DNA of 32,153 nt from Solibacillus merdavium (GTDB lineage Bacteria; Bacillota; Bacilli; Bacillales_A; Planococcaceae): NCBI RefSeq assembly GCF_014836935.1, contig NZ_JACSPW010000024.1, forward strand, positions 1 to 32,153, read 5' to 3'. Both the position numbers and the translations under genes were made by a program. The notes below the pieces were generated by a model, which did no database searches, was not told the DNA's origin, and saw nothing but the letters and a program-made list of their open reading frames with translations. This document shows positions 19,074 through 26,237 of the stretch, piece by piece (within the stretch, counting starts at the first letter, position 1; the number at the start of each line of letters is the position of its first letter).

Positions 19074-19081
19074 TCTTAAGG

Positions 19082-19119
19082 GCTGTTTAGGAAAACATTA
19101 TTTCCTAGGCGGCTTTTTT
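19082..19119 (+). terminator. tRNA operon terminator
   Basis: A 13-bp stem with three G-U pairs (19082-19094 with 19101-19113), a six-base loop and TTTTTTC begin nine bases after tRNA-Glu. Confidence 0.85.
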
Positions 19120-19134
19120 CTATTTTGGGATTTC

Positions 19135-19165
19135 ATAACAATCTTTTTGCTTTATACTTTATAAT
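19135..19165 (+). promoter_or_regulatory. candidate promoter of the small membrane protein gene
   Basis: A perfect -10 TATAAT (19160-19165) with a weak ATAACA (19135-19140) 19 bp upstream. The start would be near 19172, about 20 bases before the TTG. Confidence 0.4.
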
Positions 19166-19190
19166 GTTGAAGTAAGAGGAGGCGTTTTCT

Positions 19191-19382
19191 TTGGTACAAA
19201 ACTTTACATACTTGGCTTTTCTTTGTGGTGTCAGCATGCTTTTAGTTGTCGGAGGCGTTATTTTAACCAACTTGCCTCTCCCACTACAGATTATAATGAT
19301 TGCAGTTGGTCTTGTTGGCGGGATTTTCTGTTTCATTACACTTATTCGCTTGCTAATAAAGCATAATGCCGAAAAAGAATAA
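19191..19382 (+). CDS. small two-helix membrane protein, unknown function
   Basis: A 63-residue protein I do not recognise. It is almost entirely two hydrophobic segments (about 7-26 and 32-55) joined by a short LPLPLQ turn, with a charged C-terminus (IKHNAEKE). The start is TTG, with a strong AGAGGAGG eight bases upstream and a TATAAT further up, which supports real expression. It lies between the tRNA terminator and a bidirectional terminator shared with yabR, so it is a self-contained transcription unit. An antisense frame (19133-19447) lacks comparable signals. B. subtilis has no gene here that I know of. Confidence 0.7.
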   Translation: MVQNFTYLAFLCGVSMLLVVGGVILTNLPLPLQIIMIAVGLVGGIFCFITLIRLLIKHNAEKE

Positions 19383-19450
19383 CTTATACGCATTGAGGAT
19401 TTGCTCGGTAGCATGAGTTTACTGCAGGAGCCGTAATATTTATACAAAGA

Positions 19451-19491
19451 AAGGCAGTGTTAAAAGTCAATTTGACTTTTAACACTGCCTT
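19451..19491. terminator. bidirectional terminator (20-bp palindrome)
   Basis: Perfect 20-base arms (19451-19470 and 19472-19491) surround one central base; the real loop would open a few pairs. It sits between the plus-strand small gene and the minus-strand yabR and can serve both. The outer 15 pairs match the 2178-2218 terminator except for one compensatory pair. Nothing else is seen in 19383-19539. Confidence 0.85.
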
Positions 19492-19539
19492 ATCTTTCAT
19501 CTATTTGACACTTTTTCTACGTTCAAACAGCCAGCAAAA

Positions 19540-19968
19540 TTATCCTCTGCGAGCTCCACGACCACCGCGCTTAGATTCAGTAGCACGCTTTAATGTAGTT
19601 AAACGTTCATCGCTATCTTTTAAGAAACGCGCCATTTTCTGTTCAAAATTCTCTTTTGGTTGACGATCATTGCGATCGTTTGAACGGTTATTCTCACGAC
19701 GAGGACGCTGTGGACGCTCTGGTCGCTCAGCTTGAGGCTTTGCTTTACGAATTGAAAGACCAATCTTTCCATCCGCTTCAACATTCATCACTTTCACTTC
19801 GACTTCATCGCCTACTTTAAGATGCTCATTGATATCTTTTACGTAGTTATCCGCCACTTCACTAATATGGACTAAACCTGTTTTCCCATCAGGAAGCTCA
19901 ACGAATGCACCGAAATTTGTGATGCCTGTTACCTTACCTTGTACTTTGCTGCCTACTTCAATTGACAT
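19540..19968 (-). CDS. yabR: S1-domain RNA-binding protein, YabR type
   Basis: A 142-residue protein with one S1 domain (residues 1-72: GKVTGITNFGAFVELPDGKTGLVH, then HLKVGDEVEVKVMNV and IGLSIRKA) and a tail. The tail is rich in Arg, Pro, Asn and Asp (about 78-110) and ends in RGGRGARRG, features typical of nonspecific RNA contact. Its role is presumably ribosome or RNA association; the exact target is unknown. AAGGAGG lies 12 bases before the ATG across a run of eight T, a slightly long spacing. It has its own promoter, overlapping the divIC terminator. Confidence 0.9.
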   Translation of the reverse strand: MSIEVGSKVQGKVTGITNFGAFVELPDGKTGLVHISEVADNYVKDINEHLKVGDEVEVKVMNVEADGKIGLSIRKAKPQAERPERPQRPRRENNRSNDRNDRQPKENFEQKMARFLKDSDERLTTLKRATESKRGGRGARRG

Positions 19969-20063
19969 AAAAAAAATGCTCCTCCTTAAATTTTAAGAGA
20001 CTCTTCGGTTGAAAAGCCATTTATCAATTATAATGAAACTTTTGTTCAATAGTTTCTTCTCTA

Positions 20064-20091
20064 ATTATAGCTAACATAAAAAGAGTGTCAA
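20064..20091 (-). promoter_or_regulatory. yabR promoter (sigma-A), overlapping the divIC terminator
   Basis: A perfect -35 TTGACA (20086-20091) is 16 bp from a perfect -10 TATAAT (20064-20069). The -35 falls in the loop and 3' arm of the preceding terminator. The start is near 20057, leaving a leader of about 90 bases. Confidence 0.75.
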
Positions 20092-20102
20092 CAAGACACT
20101 CT
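20078..20102 (-). terminator. divIC terminator
   Basis: A perfect 8-bp stem AGAGTGTC/GACACTCT (20095-20102 with 20082-20089), a five-base loop and four to five T on the minus strand lie about 125 bp after the divIC stop. No gene is seen between. Confidence 0.8.
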
Positions 20103-20226
20103 AACTAGAGGCAAATAATACCAAGTATTTTATGACAAAATGAACATATTGATTGGTTTTTTTATTAAATTTTCAAAGTAGCATTCATTCTTAAACAATT
20201 GTAACCAACAACCGTTAAAACGATCT

Positions 20227-20652
20227 CTAATCTTCATCTTTTTCGTCATTATCTTTTTCGGATTTGTTAGGGATAGTAAAAATAATTTCGCCTTCATCGG
20301 AAAGGAAAAACTCTTTTCGCGCTAACTTGGCAATATATTCATCATCTTCTAATTTTGCTATTTGCAAGTTTAAAAGCTCTTGTTTGTTTAATGCTTCATC
20401 TAATAGTTCGGTAGCAGCCACCTTTGCTTCTTCTTTAGCAGCGAGACGCTCATGTTGAACCATATTTGCCTTTACTAATACAACAATTGCTACCGTTGCA
20501 AGAATGAAAAATACCGCCATTCTTCTTCGTCGTCTAACAGCTATTTTTGCTTTCATTTGAGCTCGAGCTTGCGGATTTGATCGGACATAGTCGTTATTTA
20601 ACGGCTGTACATTTTGGTTATGTAGCTCTTCTTGCACATTTCTTCTTCCCAT
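20227..20652 (-). CDS. divIC: cell division protein DivIC (FtsB family)
   Basis: A bitopic membrane protein of the divisome that pairs with FtsL and DivIB at the septum. The 141-residue protein has a basic cytoplasmic N-terminus (RRRRR at 40-44) and one membrane helix (about 45-61). An external coiled coil with leucine heptads (about 66-105) is followed by LARKEFFLSDEGEIIFTIP, which is characteristic of the family. The ATG at 20650-20652 is preferred because GGGAGGAG lies six bases upstream; an earlier GTG overlaps that site. The acidic tail (KDNDEKDED) is long. Confidence 0.93.
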   Translation of the reverse strand: MGRRNVQEELHNQNVQPLNNDYVRSNPQARAQMKAKIAVRRRRRMAVFFILATVAIVVLVKANMVQHERLAAKEEAKVAATELLDEALNKQELLNLQIAKLEDDEYIAKLARKEFFLSDEGEIIFTIPNKSEKDNDEKDED

Positions 20653-20687
20653 TTCCGTCTCCTCCCTCACTATTAATATTCGTTCTA

Positions 20688-20716
20688 ATTATACAAATTT
20701 CCTACTGTGTTTTAAA
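20688..20716 (-). promoter_or_regulatory. candidate divIC promoter
   Basis: A perfect -10 TATAAT (20688-20693) is 17 bp from TTTAAA (20711-20716), which lies in the last codons of yabQ. It would uncouple vegetative divIC from the sporulation pair yabP-yabQ. Confidence 0.55.
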
Positions 20717-21160
20717 GTTTTTTAACAAATATTTCCTAAATAATTTAATAATTGGATTACATAAAAAAACAATTATTGTTTTTAATAACTTTATAATACT
20801 TGTTATGACTTTGGCAACTACATGTCCTATAAATAAAATGGGTCTTATAAATATATTGATGAATACCCTTCCAAGGAAACGAAAGCTATTTTGGAAAATG
20901 ACTTCATAAGCTGCAATTCCAGCTAATTGGGCAAGTGGGTCCACAAATCTCCATTGCCCTCCTTTTACTAAAAATAACAGATAAAACGTACTAACCCCTA
21001 ATATCAACCAGACGTGCCATTCTAAAAGCCATGTGATCCGTCTAATATTTTTAAGGGGGATACGATTTAAATTAATTCTTATACAGTCGATGATGGCACC
21101 TACAGCTAGTCCACTTATAAACATGACGAGGATGCTTACAAGTTGTGCACTCATCATCAT
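20702..21160 (-). CDS. yabQ: spore cortex biosynthesis protein YabQ
   Basis: A sporulation membrane protein required for cortex formation in B. subtilis. The 152-residue product has about four hydrophobic segments (8-26, 43-65, 78-90 and 98-135) with short charged links, including CIRINLNRIPLKNIRRI. The ATG overlaps the yabP stop as ATGA within an ATGATGATG run, and there is no convincing Shine-Dalgarno, so translation is probably coupled to yabP. The position between yabP and divIC matches B. subtilis. Confidence 0.85.
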   Translation of the reverse strand: MMMSAQLVSILVMFISGLAVGAIIDCIRINLNRIPLKNIRRITWLLEWHVWLILGVSTFYLLFLVKGGQWRFVDPLAQLAGIAAYEVIFQNSFRFLGRVFINIFIRPILFIGHVVAKVITSIIKLLKTIIVFLCNPIIKLFRKYLLKNFKTQ

Positions 21161-21456
21161 CCAAATAATTTATGAAGGAAACTTTTTGACAAACCATTCT
21201 CGCTTTCATCGTATTGGAATGTCTTCACTTCCCCTTCTAACGTTAGCAATCCTTTATCCACATCCAAATGTACGATACGCAGCTCTTCTCCTCGAATTAG
21301 TAAGTGCCCTTGTGATGTATTTACATAAAATTCTTCCTGATCGAACCGTTCAATACTTTTTACAGATGTCATGTCCATACGCTTTCTATTGCGAACCGTT
21401 ACTAAATGATCCCCAGATGAAATGGTATAACGACTACTTTCTTGATGAATAGTCAA
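21157..21456 (-). CDS. yabP: spore protein YabP
   Basis: A 99-residue YabP-family protein (related to YqfC), needed for sporulation, with no known enzymatic activity. The conserved part includes RKRMDMTSVKSIERFDQEEF, then TSQGHLLIRGEELRIVHLDV and the C-terminal LSKSFLHKLFG. The start is the TTG at 21454-21456 with AAAGGGGG seven bases upstream, giving the same length as the B. subtilis protein (100); the open frame runs further up to 21501 but without a site. It is probably made with YabQ from a sigma-E promoter just upstream. Confidence 0.9.
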   Translation of the reverse strand: MTIHQESSRYTISSGDHLVTVRNRKRMDMTSVKSIERFDQEEFYVNTSQGHLLIRGEELRIVHLDVDKGLLTLEGEVKTFQYDESENGLSKSFLHKLFG

Positions 21457-21463
21457 TGCAAGT

Positions 21464-21471
21464 CCCCCTTT
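21464..21471 (-). promoter_or_regulatory. yabP ribosome binding site
   Basis: AAAGGGGG, seven bases before the TTG at 21456, fixes that start. Confidence 0.65.
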
Positions 21472-21487
21472 GAGCTTATAGTTGTAC

Positions 21488-21516
21488 ACTATATGCAACA
21501 ATCAAAAAAAGCATGA
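21488..21516 (-). promoter_or_regulatory. candidate sigma-E promoter of yabP-yabQ
   Basis: The -10 CATATAGT (21488-21495) matches the sigma-E CATAYAHT pattern at seven of eight positions. The upstream TCATGCT (about 21510-21516) is a partial -35 and lies in the arm of the rqcP terminator. yabP is sigma-E dependent in B. subtilis. Confidence 0.45.
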
Positions 21517-21536
21517 CACAAAAAGTTGGTCATGCT
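21503..21536 (-). terminator. rqcP terminator
   Basis: A perfect 8-bp stem AGCATGAC/GTCATGCT (21529-21536 with 21510-21517), an 11-base loop and seven T on the minus strand lie eight bases after the rqcP stop. It separates vegetative genes from the yabP sporulation unit. Confidence 0.85.
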
Positions 21537-21543
21537 CTCCTCA

Positions 21544-21834
21544 TTATTCGTCGTCATCAATAAATTCTGGTTCAACCTTCTCGAGACGCTCTTCTTTTAC
21601 GATAGTAAACATTTTTAAAGCTTCTTCTTTTTTTACATTTTCACGCAATTCCTCAACTCGAGCGGTTACAATTTTTTGACCGAAGCGTATCGCAAGCTCA
21701 TCGCCTACTTTCACGGTGCTGCTTGCTTTGGCTACTTTATCATTAATCATAATCCGCCCCTGTACTGCCACTTCTTTTGCTAATGTACGACGTTTAATTA
21801 ATCGTGAAACTTTTAAAAATTTGTCTAAACGCAT
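21544..21834 (-). CDS. rqcP: S4-domain ribosome quality-control factor RqcP (YabO)
   Basis: An RNA-binding protein that in B. subtilis helps RqcH add C-terminal alanine tails to nascent chains on stalled 50S subunits. The 96-residue sequence opens with the S4 signature MRLDKFLKVSRLIKRRTLAK and VQGRIMINDKVAKASS, followed by VKVGDELAIRFGQKIVTARV. It then has an acidic tail (EPEFIDDDE region) slightly longer than in B. subtilis (86). The start is four bases after the yabN stop, with GGGGAG seven bases upstream. The related Hsp15 (HslR) shares the fold, but the position favours RqcP. Confidence 0.93.
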   Translation of the reverse strand: MRLDKFLKVSRLIKRRTLAKEVAVQGRIMINDKVAKASSTVKVGDELAIRFGQKIVTARVEELRENVKKEEALKMFTIVKEERLEKVEPEFIDDDE

Positions 21835-21838
21835 AAAA

Positions 21839-23305
21839 TTACTCCCCTTTTTCTAATTGTTTGGCTTCATCCCAAAATGCATCTAATTGTTCTAAAGTAA
21901 AGTCATTAAATGCTTTCCCACTATTTTTCACACTTTGTTCAACAAAATGAAAGCGACGTGCGAACTTCTCGTTTGCATGGAGCATCGCTTCTTCCGGTGA
22001 AATTTTATAGAAACGAGCGATATTAACAAGTGTAAACAATACATCTCCAAACTCATCTGTTCGACTAATTGTTGACCCTTGTGTAATTTCATCTCGGAAT
22101 TCTTGCCATTCTTCAGCAAATTTTCCCCATGCAAATTCGGCATTCGGCCAGTCAAACCCAACTGTAGCCGCTTTTTTCTGATAGTTAAAAGATGTCTGGA
22201 GCGATGAATATGGACTATATGCATCTTTTAAAAGCGACTCATGTGCTGTTTGAGCTTTTTCTTGTTTTTTAATCTCTTCCCAGTTGGCAATAACCGTATC
22301 AGCATCGTCTACTGTAACATCACCAAATACATGGGGATGTCGACGAATCATTTTTTCACTGACTGATGCTAGTACTTCTTCCAATGTAAAATAGCCATTA
22401 TCTTCACCAATTTGAGCATGTAGAAAGACTTGTAAAAGAACATCTCCTAGCTCTTCTACCATTGCAAAATCATCTTCTGCATCCACTGCCGCCAAAAACT
22501 CATGTACTTCTTCCAATAAGTATTTTTTCAAAGACTCATGTGTTTGCTTTTGATCCCAAGGACATCCATTTGGACCGCGCAATGTCGCGATAATTTGACG
22601 GAATGTCGTCCAATCACGCAGTGCATCTTCATCGGATGCAACAGGAGGCACATAAACCGTTGTTAAGTTATTAATTTCAGCTACCTGATCGAGCTCATAA
22701 AGTGGCACTGTACGCAGCTGCTCCTGTGATGATCCCGCTGCCGTTACAATCGTTACTGGATAATCATCACGGTATTTTTCCATTAACGTCAACTTCACTT
22801 CGGACGCGCTGAATGAATCGTATACTTGTGCAATTAAAATGTGTTGCCGCATGTTGATATCATGCTGCGACATGCTCGTACCATCCAATAACTGAAATCC
22901 TTCAATAGGATCAATCTTTAATGCACCAAAAATGGGATCTAAAAAGCTTTGCCCACCTTCAATAATCAGCTGAATACGTCCTTCACGATCAGCTGCAATT
23001 AAATGCTGGACTGTTTGCTCTGCTACAAGGGGATGCCCTGGGACCGCATACATAATGTCTTCCTGCGCCACTGCTTCAATTAAACGTTCTGCAATTTCCT
23101 CATAAACCGGACCGAATGAACCATGCTTGATGTACACTTCATCAAAGCTCGTAAACTCAATTCCTTCTCGCTTCAAATCCTGTAAAACAGGATGATCCTC
23201 TGTGCGTACATATAGCTTTTTAGCGGATTTAATTTTTCTATAAACACCCATTTGCATTTGTTCAAAATCGGCAGCACCTAAACCGATGACTGTTAATTGT
23301 TTCAA
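21839..23305 (-). CDS. yabN: tetrapyrrole-methylase-like/MazG nucleotide pyrophosphohydrolase fusion (YabN)
   Basis: A 488-residue two-domain protein. Residues 1 to about 225 form a SAM-dependent tetrapyrrole-methylase-like domain (TVIGLGAADFEQ, YAVPGHPLVAEQTVQ). The rest is a MazG NTP pyrophosphohydrolase with LRGPNGCPWDQKQTHESL, the metal-binding EEVHEF and EELGDVLLQ glutamates, and a second MazG-like half ending EFGDVLFTLVN. MazG removes abnormal or excess NTPs; the methylase substrate is unknown. The start is probably the TTG at 23303-23305 with TAGGTG six bases upstream; a GTG at 23314 is the alternative. It begins in the six-base site that includes the yabM stop. Confidence 0.93.
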   Translation of the reverse strand: MKQLTVIGLGAADFEQMQMGVYRKIKSAKKLYVRTEDHPVLQDLKREGIEFTSFDEVYIKHGSFGPVYEEIAERLIEAVAQEDIMYAVPGHPLVAEQTVQHLIAADREGRIQLIIEGGQSFLDPIFGALKIDPIEGFQLLDGTSMSQHDINMRQHILIAQVYDSFSASEVKLTLMEKYRDDYPVTIVTAAGSSQEQLRTVPLYELDQVAEINNLTTVYVPPVASDEDALRDWTTFRQIIATLRGPNGCPWDQKQTHESLKKYLLEEVHEFLAAVDAEDDFAMVEELGDVLLQVFLHAQIGEDNGYFTLEEVLASVSEKMIRRHPHVFGDVTVDDADTVIANWEEIKKQEKAQTAHESLLKDAYSPYSSLQTSFNYQKKAATVGFDWPNAEFAWGKFAEEWQEFRDEITQGSTISRTDEFGDVLFTLVNIARFYKISPEEAMLHANEKFARRFHFVEQSVKNSGKAFNDFTLEQLDAFWDEAKQLEKGE

Positions 23306-23311
23306 TATAAA

Positions 23312-23317
23312 CACCTA
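23312..23317 (-). promoter_or_regulatory. yabN ribosome binding site
   Basis: TAGGTG, overlapping the yabM stop codon, lies six bases before the TTG at 23305. The layout closely resembles that of coaX (GTAGGTGT followed by TTG). Confidence 0.5.
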
Positions 23318-24922
23318 CTTCTTTCGATTTAACAATAGCTGATATGCGGCCATTCTTCTACCGAGCGGGATTAAAAACCAATCCTTTTCCGTTAAAACGC
23401 GCATTTTCGCCACTGCTGTTATAAAGCTAAAAGCACCTACCCCCACGAGTAGCACACTATAAATAAGTGCATCAACACGACTCAGCGTGCCTGTAAATAC
23501 CCAATTCAGGCCAAAAATTGTACTATTCACAACAACAACCATAATGATGCAGGCAAGTGCCAATTTTTTATAAAATTGAAAATCCGCAAAACGAATTGAT
23601 GTTAACTTTTTTAAATAAATAATTAGGGCAATCGCAGTAAATATAAGCCCGATGTTACTTGCCATTGCTGCACCTAAAATTCCAAGCTTCGGAACGAAAT
23701 ATGCATTCCCTATATACTTCAGTATAATTCCCATTCCTAAACAAATAGCCGGAACTTTTAATTTACTATAGCCCTGAAGAATCGCCGTAAATGTCAAAAT
23801 TATTGATAATGGGACAATTTGAAACGAATACAGCTTCAACACTTCCGAATAAGCATCTGTCATAAATAGCATTTGGTTGATATATGGCATGACTAATATT
23901 AATCCAAGTGCTGATGCCACTCCGAATAATAATGAACTACGATATGTCAACTGAATGAATGGCTTTTCACCACGTCCATCCGATTTGTGCGCTTTCAATG
24001 CAACAAGTGGCACAATGGCTAACGATAATGAGGTAGCAATAACAATACCAAGTTGGACAAGTGGTTGCCCACGATCATATATTCCTTTTACCTCCATAGC
24101 CTGTATCGAAGCCATCCCTGATTGGATAAGCATTTTATAGATAGTAAAGGAATCGACAAGCTGGAAGCATAATAATAACAGGGCACTCATGCTGATGGCG
24201 ATGCTATATAATGTTACCTCTTTTAAAATTGGCCATATCTTTACTTTTATAGCTGTTTGCCTTGAAGGAGTATATGAGCGTTTTAAAAAATATAAAAGAA
24301 GCACAATCCCGGCAACTTCCCCAATGACCGTTCCGAGCATCGCTATCTTTCCAGCTGAATAAACGGATTGCGTATATTGTATTAAAATGATTGTACCAAT
24401 TAAAATAATCGATACTCGAATCGTTTGTTCAAAAACTTGCGCATAAGCTACAGGCTGCATGTTGCTCTTAGCTTGGAAGTTTCCTTTTAAAATCGCAAGA
24501 AGCGGCATACATAATGTAATAAATGAACCAACCTTCAATAACCCTGCTAACTGAGGATCTTCCATTAAATTTGCCAATGGCTGCGCACCAAAAAACAATA
24601 AAGAGAAAAATAAAAGGGATAACACTGTTAAATAATAAAAGATAACACGTGAAACTGAATTTTTATATTCAGAGGTGCCCCCGTGCCCTTCAATATCTGC
24701 TAGCATTTTGGAAATTGCAACTGCAAACCCACTAGATGTCCATACGACAAAAAATGAAATAAATGGATACACCTGCTGATAGACGTAAAATCCTTGATCA
24801 CCTACTAAATTTTGATAAGGAACACGGTATACAGCACTTAATATTTTTACTATGAGTGCTGCAACTGTTAAGAGAAGAGCACCCTTCATATAATTTTTCA
24901 TACCAAAACTTTGCGAAGTCAT
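23315..24922 (-). CDS. yabM: polysaccharide/lipid-flippase-like membrane protein, SpoVB/YabM family
   Basis: A 535-residue MOP-superfamily transporter with about 14 hydrophobic segments. It begins MKNYMKGALLLTVAALIVKILSA and shows the family's QNLVGDQGFYVYQQVYP motif near residue 35. Relatives move lipid-linked sugars across the membrane (MurJ, SpoVB); the substrate here is not known. Position matches B. subtilis yabM. The ATG at 24920-24922 is preferred because AGAGGAAGG lies seven bases upstream; an ATG nine codons earlier has no site. yabN and rqcP follow with almost no gaps, so the three are co-transcribed. Confidence 0.92.
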   Translation of the reverse strand: MTSQSFGMKNYMKGALLLTVAALIVKILSAVYRVPYQNLVGDQGFYVYQQVYPFISFFVVWTSSGFAVAISKMLADIEGHGGTSEYKNSVSRVIFYYLTVLSLLFFSLLFFGAQPLANLMEDPQLAGLLKVGSFITLCMPLLAILKGNFQAKSNMQPVAYAQVFEQTIRVSIILIGTIILIQYTQSVYSAGKIAMLGTVIGEVAGIVLLLYFLKRSYTPSRQTAIKVKIWPILKEVTLYSIAISMSALLLLCFQLVDSFTIYKMLIQSGMASIQAMEVKGIYDRGQPLVQLGIVIATSLSLAIVPLVALKAHKSDGRGEKPFIQLTYRSSLLFGVASALGLILVMPYINQMLFMTDAYSEVLKLYSFQIVPLSIILTFTAILQGYSKLKVPAICLGMGIILKYIGNAYFVPKLGILGAAMASNIGLIFTAIALIIYLKKLTSIRFADFQFYKKLALACIIMVVVVNSTIFGLNWVFTGTLSRVDALIYSVLLVGVGAFSFITAVAKMRVLTEKDWFLIPLGRRMAAYQLLLNRKK

Positions 24923-24956
24923 TCTATTTCCTTCCTCTATTTCATACAATGTAATA

Positions 24957-24965
24957 ATTATATCA
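24957..24965 (-). promoter_or_regulatory. candidate extended -10 promoter of yabM-yabN-rqcP
   Basis: TGATATAAT is an extended -10 (TATAAT at 24957-24962). There is no good -35. The start would be near 24950. Confidence 0.5.
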
Positions 24966-25031
24966 TGAAAATCTACTCGTATTTTTAGTCGATCACTGCA
25001 ATAACTACTTTTAGCATTATGACAGACAAAT

Positions 25032-25060
25032 AAAAAACGCCCATCTTTATGGACGTTTTT
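25032..25060 (-). terminator. spoVT terminator
   Basis: A 12-bp stem with one G-U pair (25033-25044 with 25049-25060), a four-base loop and a run of six T on the minus strand lie nine bases after spoVT. Confidence 0.9.
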
Positions 25061-25068
25061 ACATGATT

Positions 25069-25605
25069 TTAGTTTTCCATTTGTTTTGCTAAGAAGTTTG
25101 CTGCGGTTTCTGCTGTCTTTTGCTCAGTTTCTCCGATAAAGTGTGCTCTTGATATTAAATAGATAGCACCAATCGGATCTCCATTCGCAATAATAGGCAC
25201 TATGCAATACGATTTTACTTGTTCATACTGTCCAGCTACAAGTTCAATCGACATTTCTAGCTTCTCACTAGCAATAGACCGATTTTTAATAATATCTTCC
25301 GCAAAAACCGTTAAGCGTCTTGAAACATAATCCTTTTTGGAAACGCCCGCAACGGCAATTACTTCATCACGGTCACTTATTAATGTTGGGGTACCTAATG
25401 TTTCAAATAATGATTCCGCATATTGTTGTGCAAATTCACCTAAATCATTAATTGGTGAATATTTTTTTAAAATTACTTCACCTTCACGATCTGTATAAAT
25501 TTCCAAAGGGTCGCCCTCACGAATACGAAGAGTTCTTCTAATTTCTTTTGGGATAACAACACGACCTAAATCATCGATGCGGCGAACTATTCCTGTTGCT
25601 TTCAT
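25069..25605 (-). CDS. spoVT: stage V sporulation protein T, AbrB-family regulator
   Basis: A transcription factor that adjusts sigma-G-dependent genes in the forespore. The 178-residue protein has an N-terminal AbrB/SpoVT swapped-hairpin DNA-binding domain (TGIVRRIDDLGRVVIPKEIR, residues 4-23, then LRIREGDPLEIY). Its C-terminal GAF-like domain (about 56-178) includes NDLGEFAQQYAESLF and GDPIGAIYLISR. Length and sequence are those of canonical SpoVT. GAGGG lies ten bases before the ATG. Its upstream region carries a near-consensus sigma-G promoter. Confidence 0.98.
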   Translation of the reverse strand: MKATGIVRRIDDLGRVVIPKEIRRTLRIREGDPLEIYTDREGEVILKKYSPINDLGEFAQQYAESLFETLGTPTLISDRDEVIAVAGVSKKDYVSRRLTVFAEDIIKNRSIASEKLEMSIELVAGQYEQVKSYCIVPIIANGDPIGAIYLISRAHFIGETEQKTAETAANFLAKQMEN

Positions 25606-25651
25606 CGTTTATGTTCCCTCACTTTCACATCATTTCACAGTATGATGCAAC

Positions 25652-25682
25652 TAGTATGGTATGAAAAACTTGAAACTATGCA
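25652..25682 (-). promoter_or_regulatory. spoVT sigma-G promoter
   Basis: The -35 TGCATA (25677-25682) is 18 bp from the -10 CATACTA (25652-25658), fitting the sigma-G/sigma-F pattern TGMATA...CATAMTA. spoVT is sigma-G dependent in B. subtilis. The start is near 25645. Confidence 0.75.
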
Positions 25683-25858
25683 TAAATGTAACAGTAAAAA
25701 ACAAAATATAGCCTTTCAATTCTTTCGACCAAATGGGCTTTACGACCTAAATTTTCGTACTAGGCATAGGAAATTACAACGCTTTATTTCAAAAATAGTT
25801 TTGTTTTTATGAAAAAGGATATTAACAAAGATAGATAACTTTTTTGGAGGTGCTTCTC

Positions 25859-26170
25859 ATGCTAAAAGTAGACCGTATTACCACTACACCTGATGCATAT
25901 CGACAACAGCAATATTATGCAGGAACACATTTAGCTTATTATCCTGATTTGTCTAAAGAACGTGCTGAAACCGTTACAAAATTTGAAAATGGTATTTTTA
26001 AGCGTTATTTGGAAAAACAGAATGGTCAGCGCGATTTAGTTTCATTTTCGACGACAAGAGAGAAACAATTTTTGGATTTGCGCGAAGAACATCGCAATCG
26101 CGAAGAATTACTTCAACGTCTGAATTATGCGAGTGGTGTTCATTATAGTGTGCAACCATCCTTCCTGTAA
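25859..26170 (+). CDS. hypothetical protein, 103 residues, between spoVT and mfd
   Basis: I do not recognise this protein. It is soluble, highly charged and rich in Tyr, Gln and Arg (DAYRQQQYYAGTHLAYYPD near the start). The second half is strongly helical (STTREKQFLDLREEHRNREE), with no membrane segment, cysteine or signal peptide. The ATG at 25859-25861 has GGAGGTG six bases upstream. No convincing sigma-A promoter was found in 25683-25858, so a special sigma factor is possible. It runs against the direction of all neighbours, divergent from spoVT and convergent with mfd, with which it shares a terminator. Confidence 0.8.
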   Translation: MLKVDRITTTPDAYRQQQYYAGTHLAYYPDLSKERAETVTKFENGIFKRYLEKQNGQRDLVSFSTTREKQFLDLREEHRNREELLQRLNYASGVHYSVQPSFL

Positions 26171-26184
26171 TTCATTTGTTTATT

Positions 26185-26237
26185 AAAAAGAGAGGAAATG
26201 TTAAAAGTTAAAAACTTTTAAGATTCCCTCTCTTTTT
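26185..26237. terminator. bidirectional terminator between the hypothetical gene and mfd
   Basis: Outer arms AAAAAGAGAGG (26185-26195) and CCTCTCTTTTT (26227-26237) and an inner stem around TTAAAAGTT/AACTTTTAA form one long hairpin with two mismatches. It abuts the mfd stop and can end both convergent transcripts. Confidence 0.8.

Noticed and set aside
18864-19079. Plus-strand open frame across both tRNAs
   Set aside because: It is made of tRNA sequence and has no coding signals.
19133-19447. Minus-strand open frame of 104 codons opposite the small membrane protein gene
   Set aside because: No ribosome site or promoter, its end runs across the terminator region, and its composition looks like an antisense shadow of the two-helix gene.
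25724-25730. Possible Spo0A box (TTCGACC) between spoVT and the hypothetical gene
   Set aside because: One mismatch in seven, no promoter placed to use it, and such matches are expected by chance.
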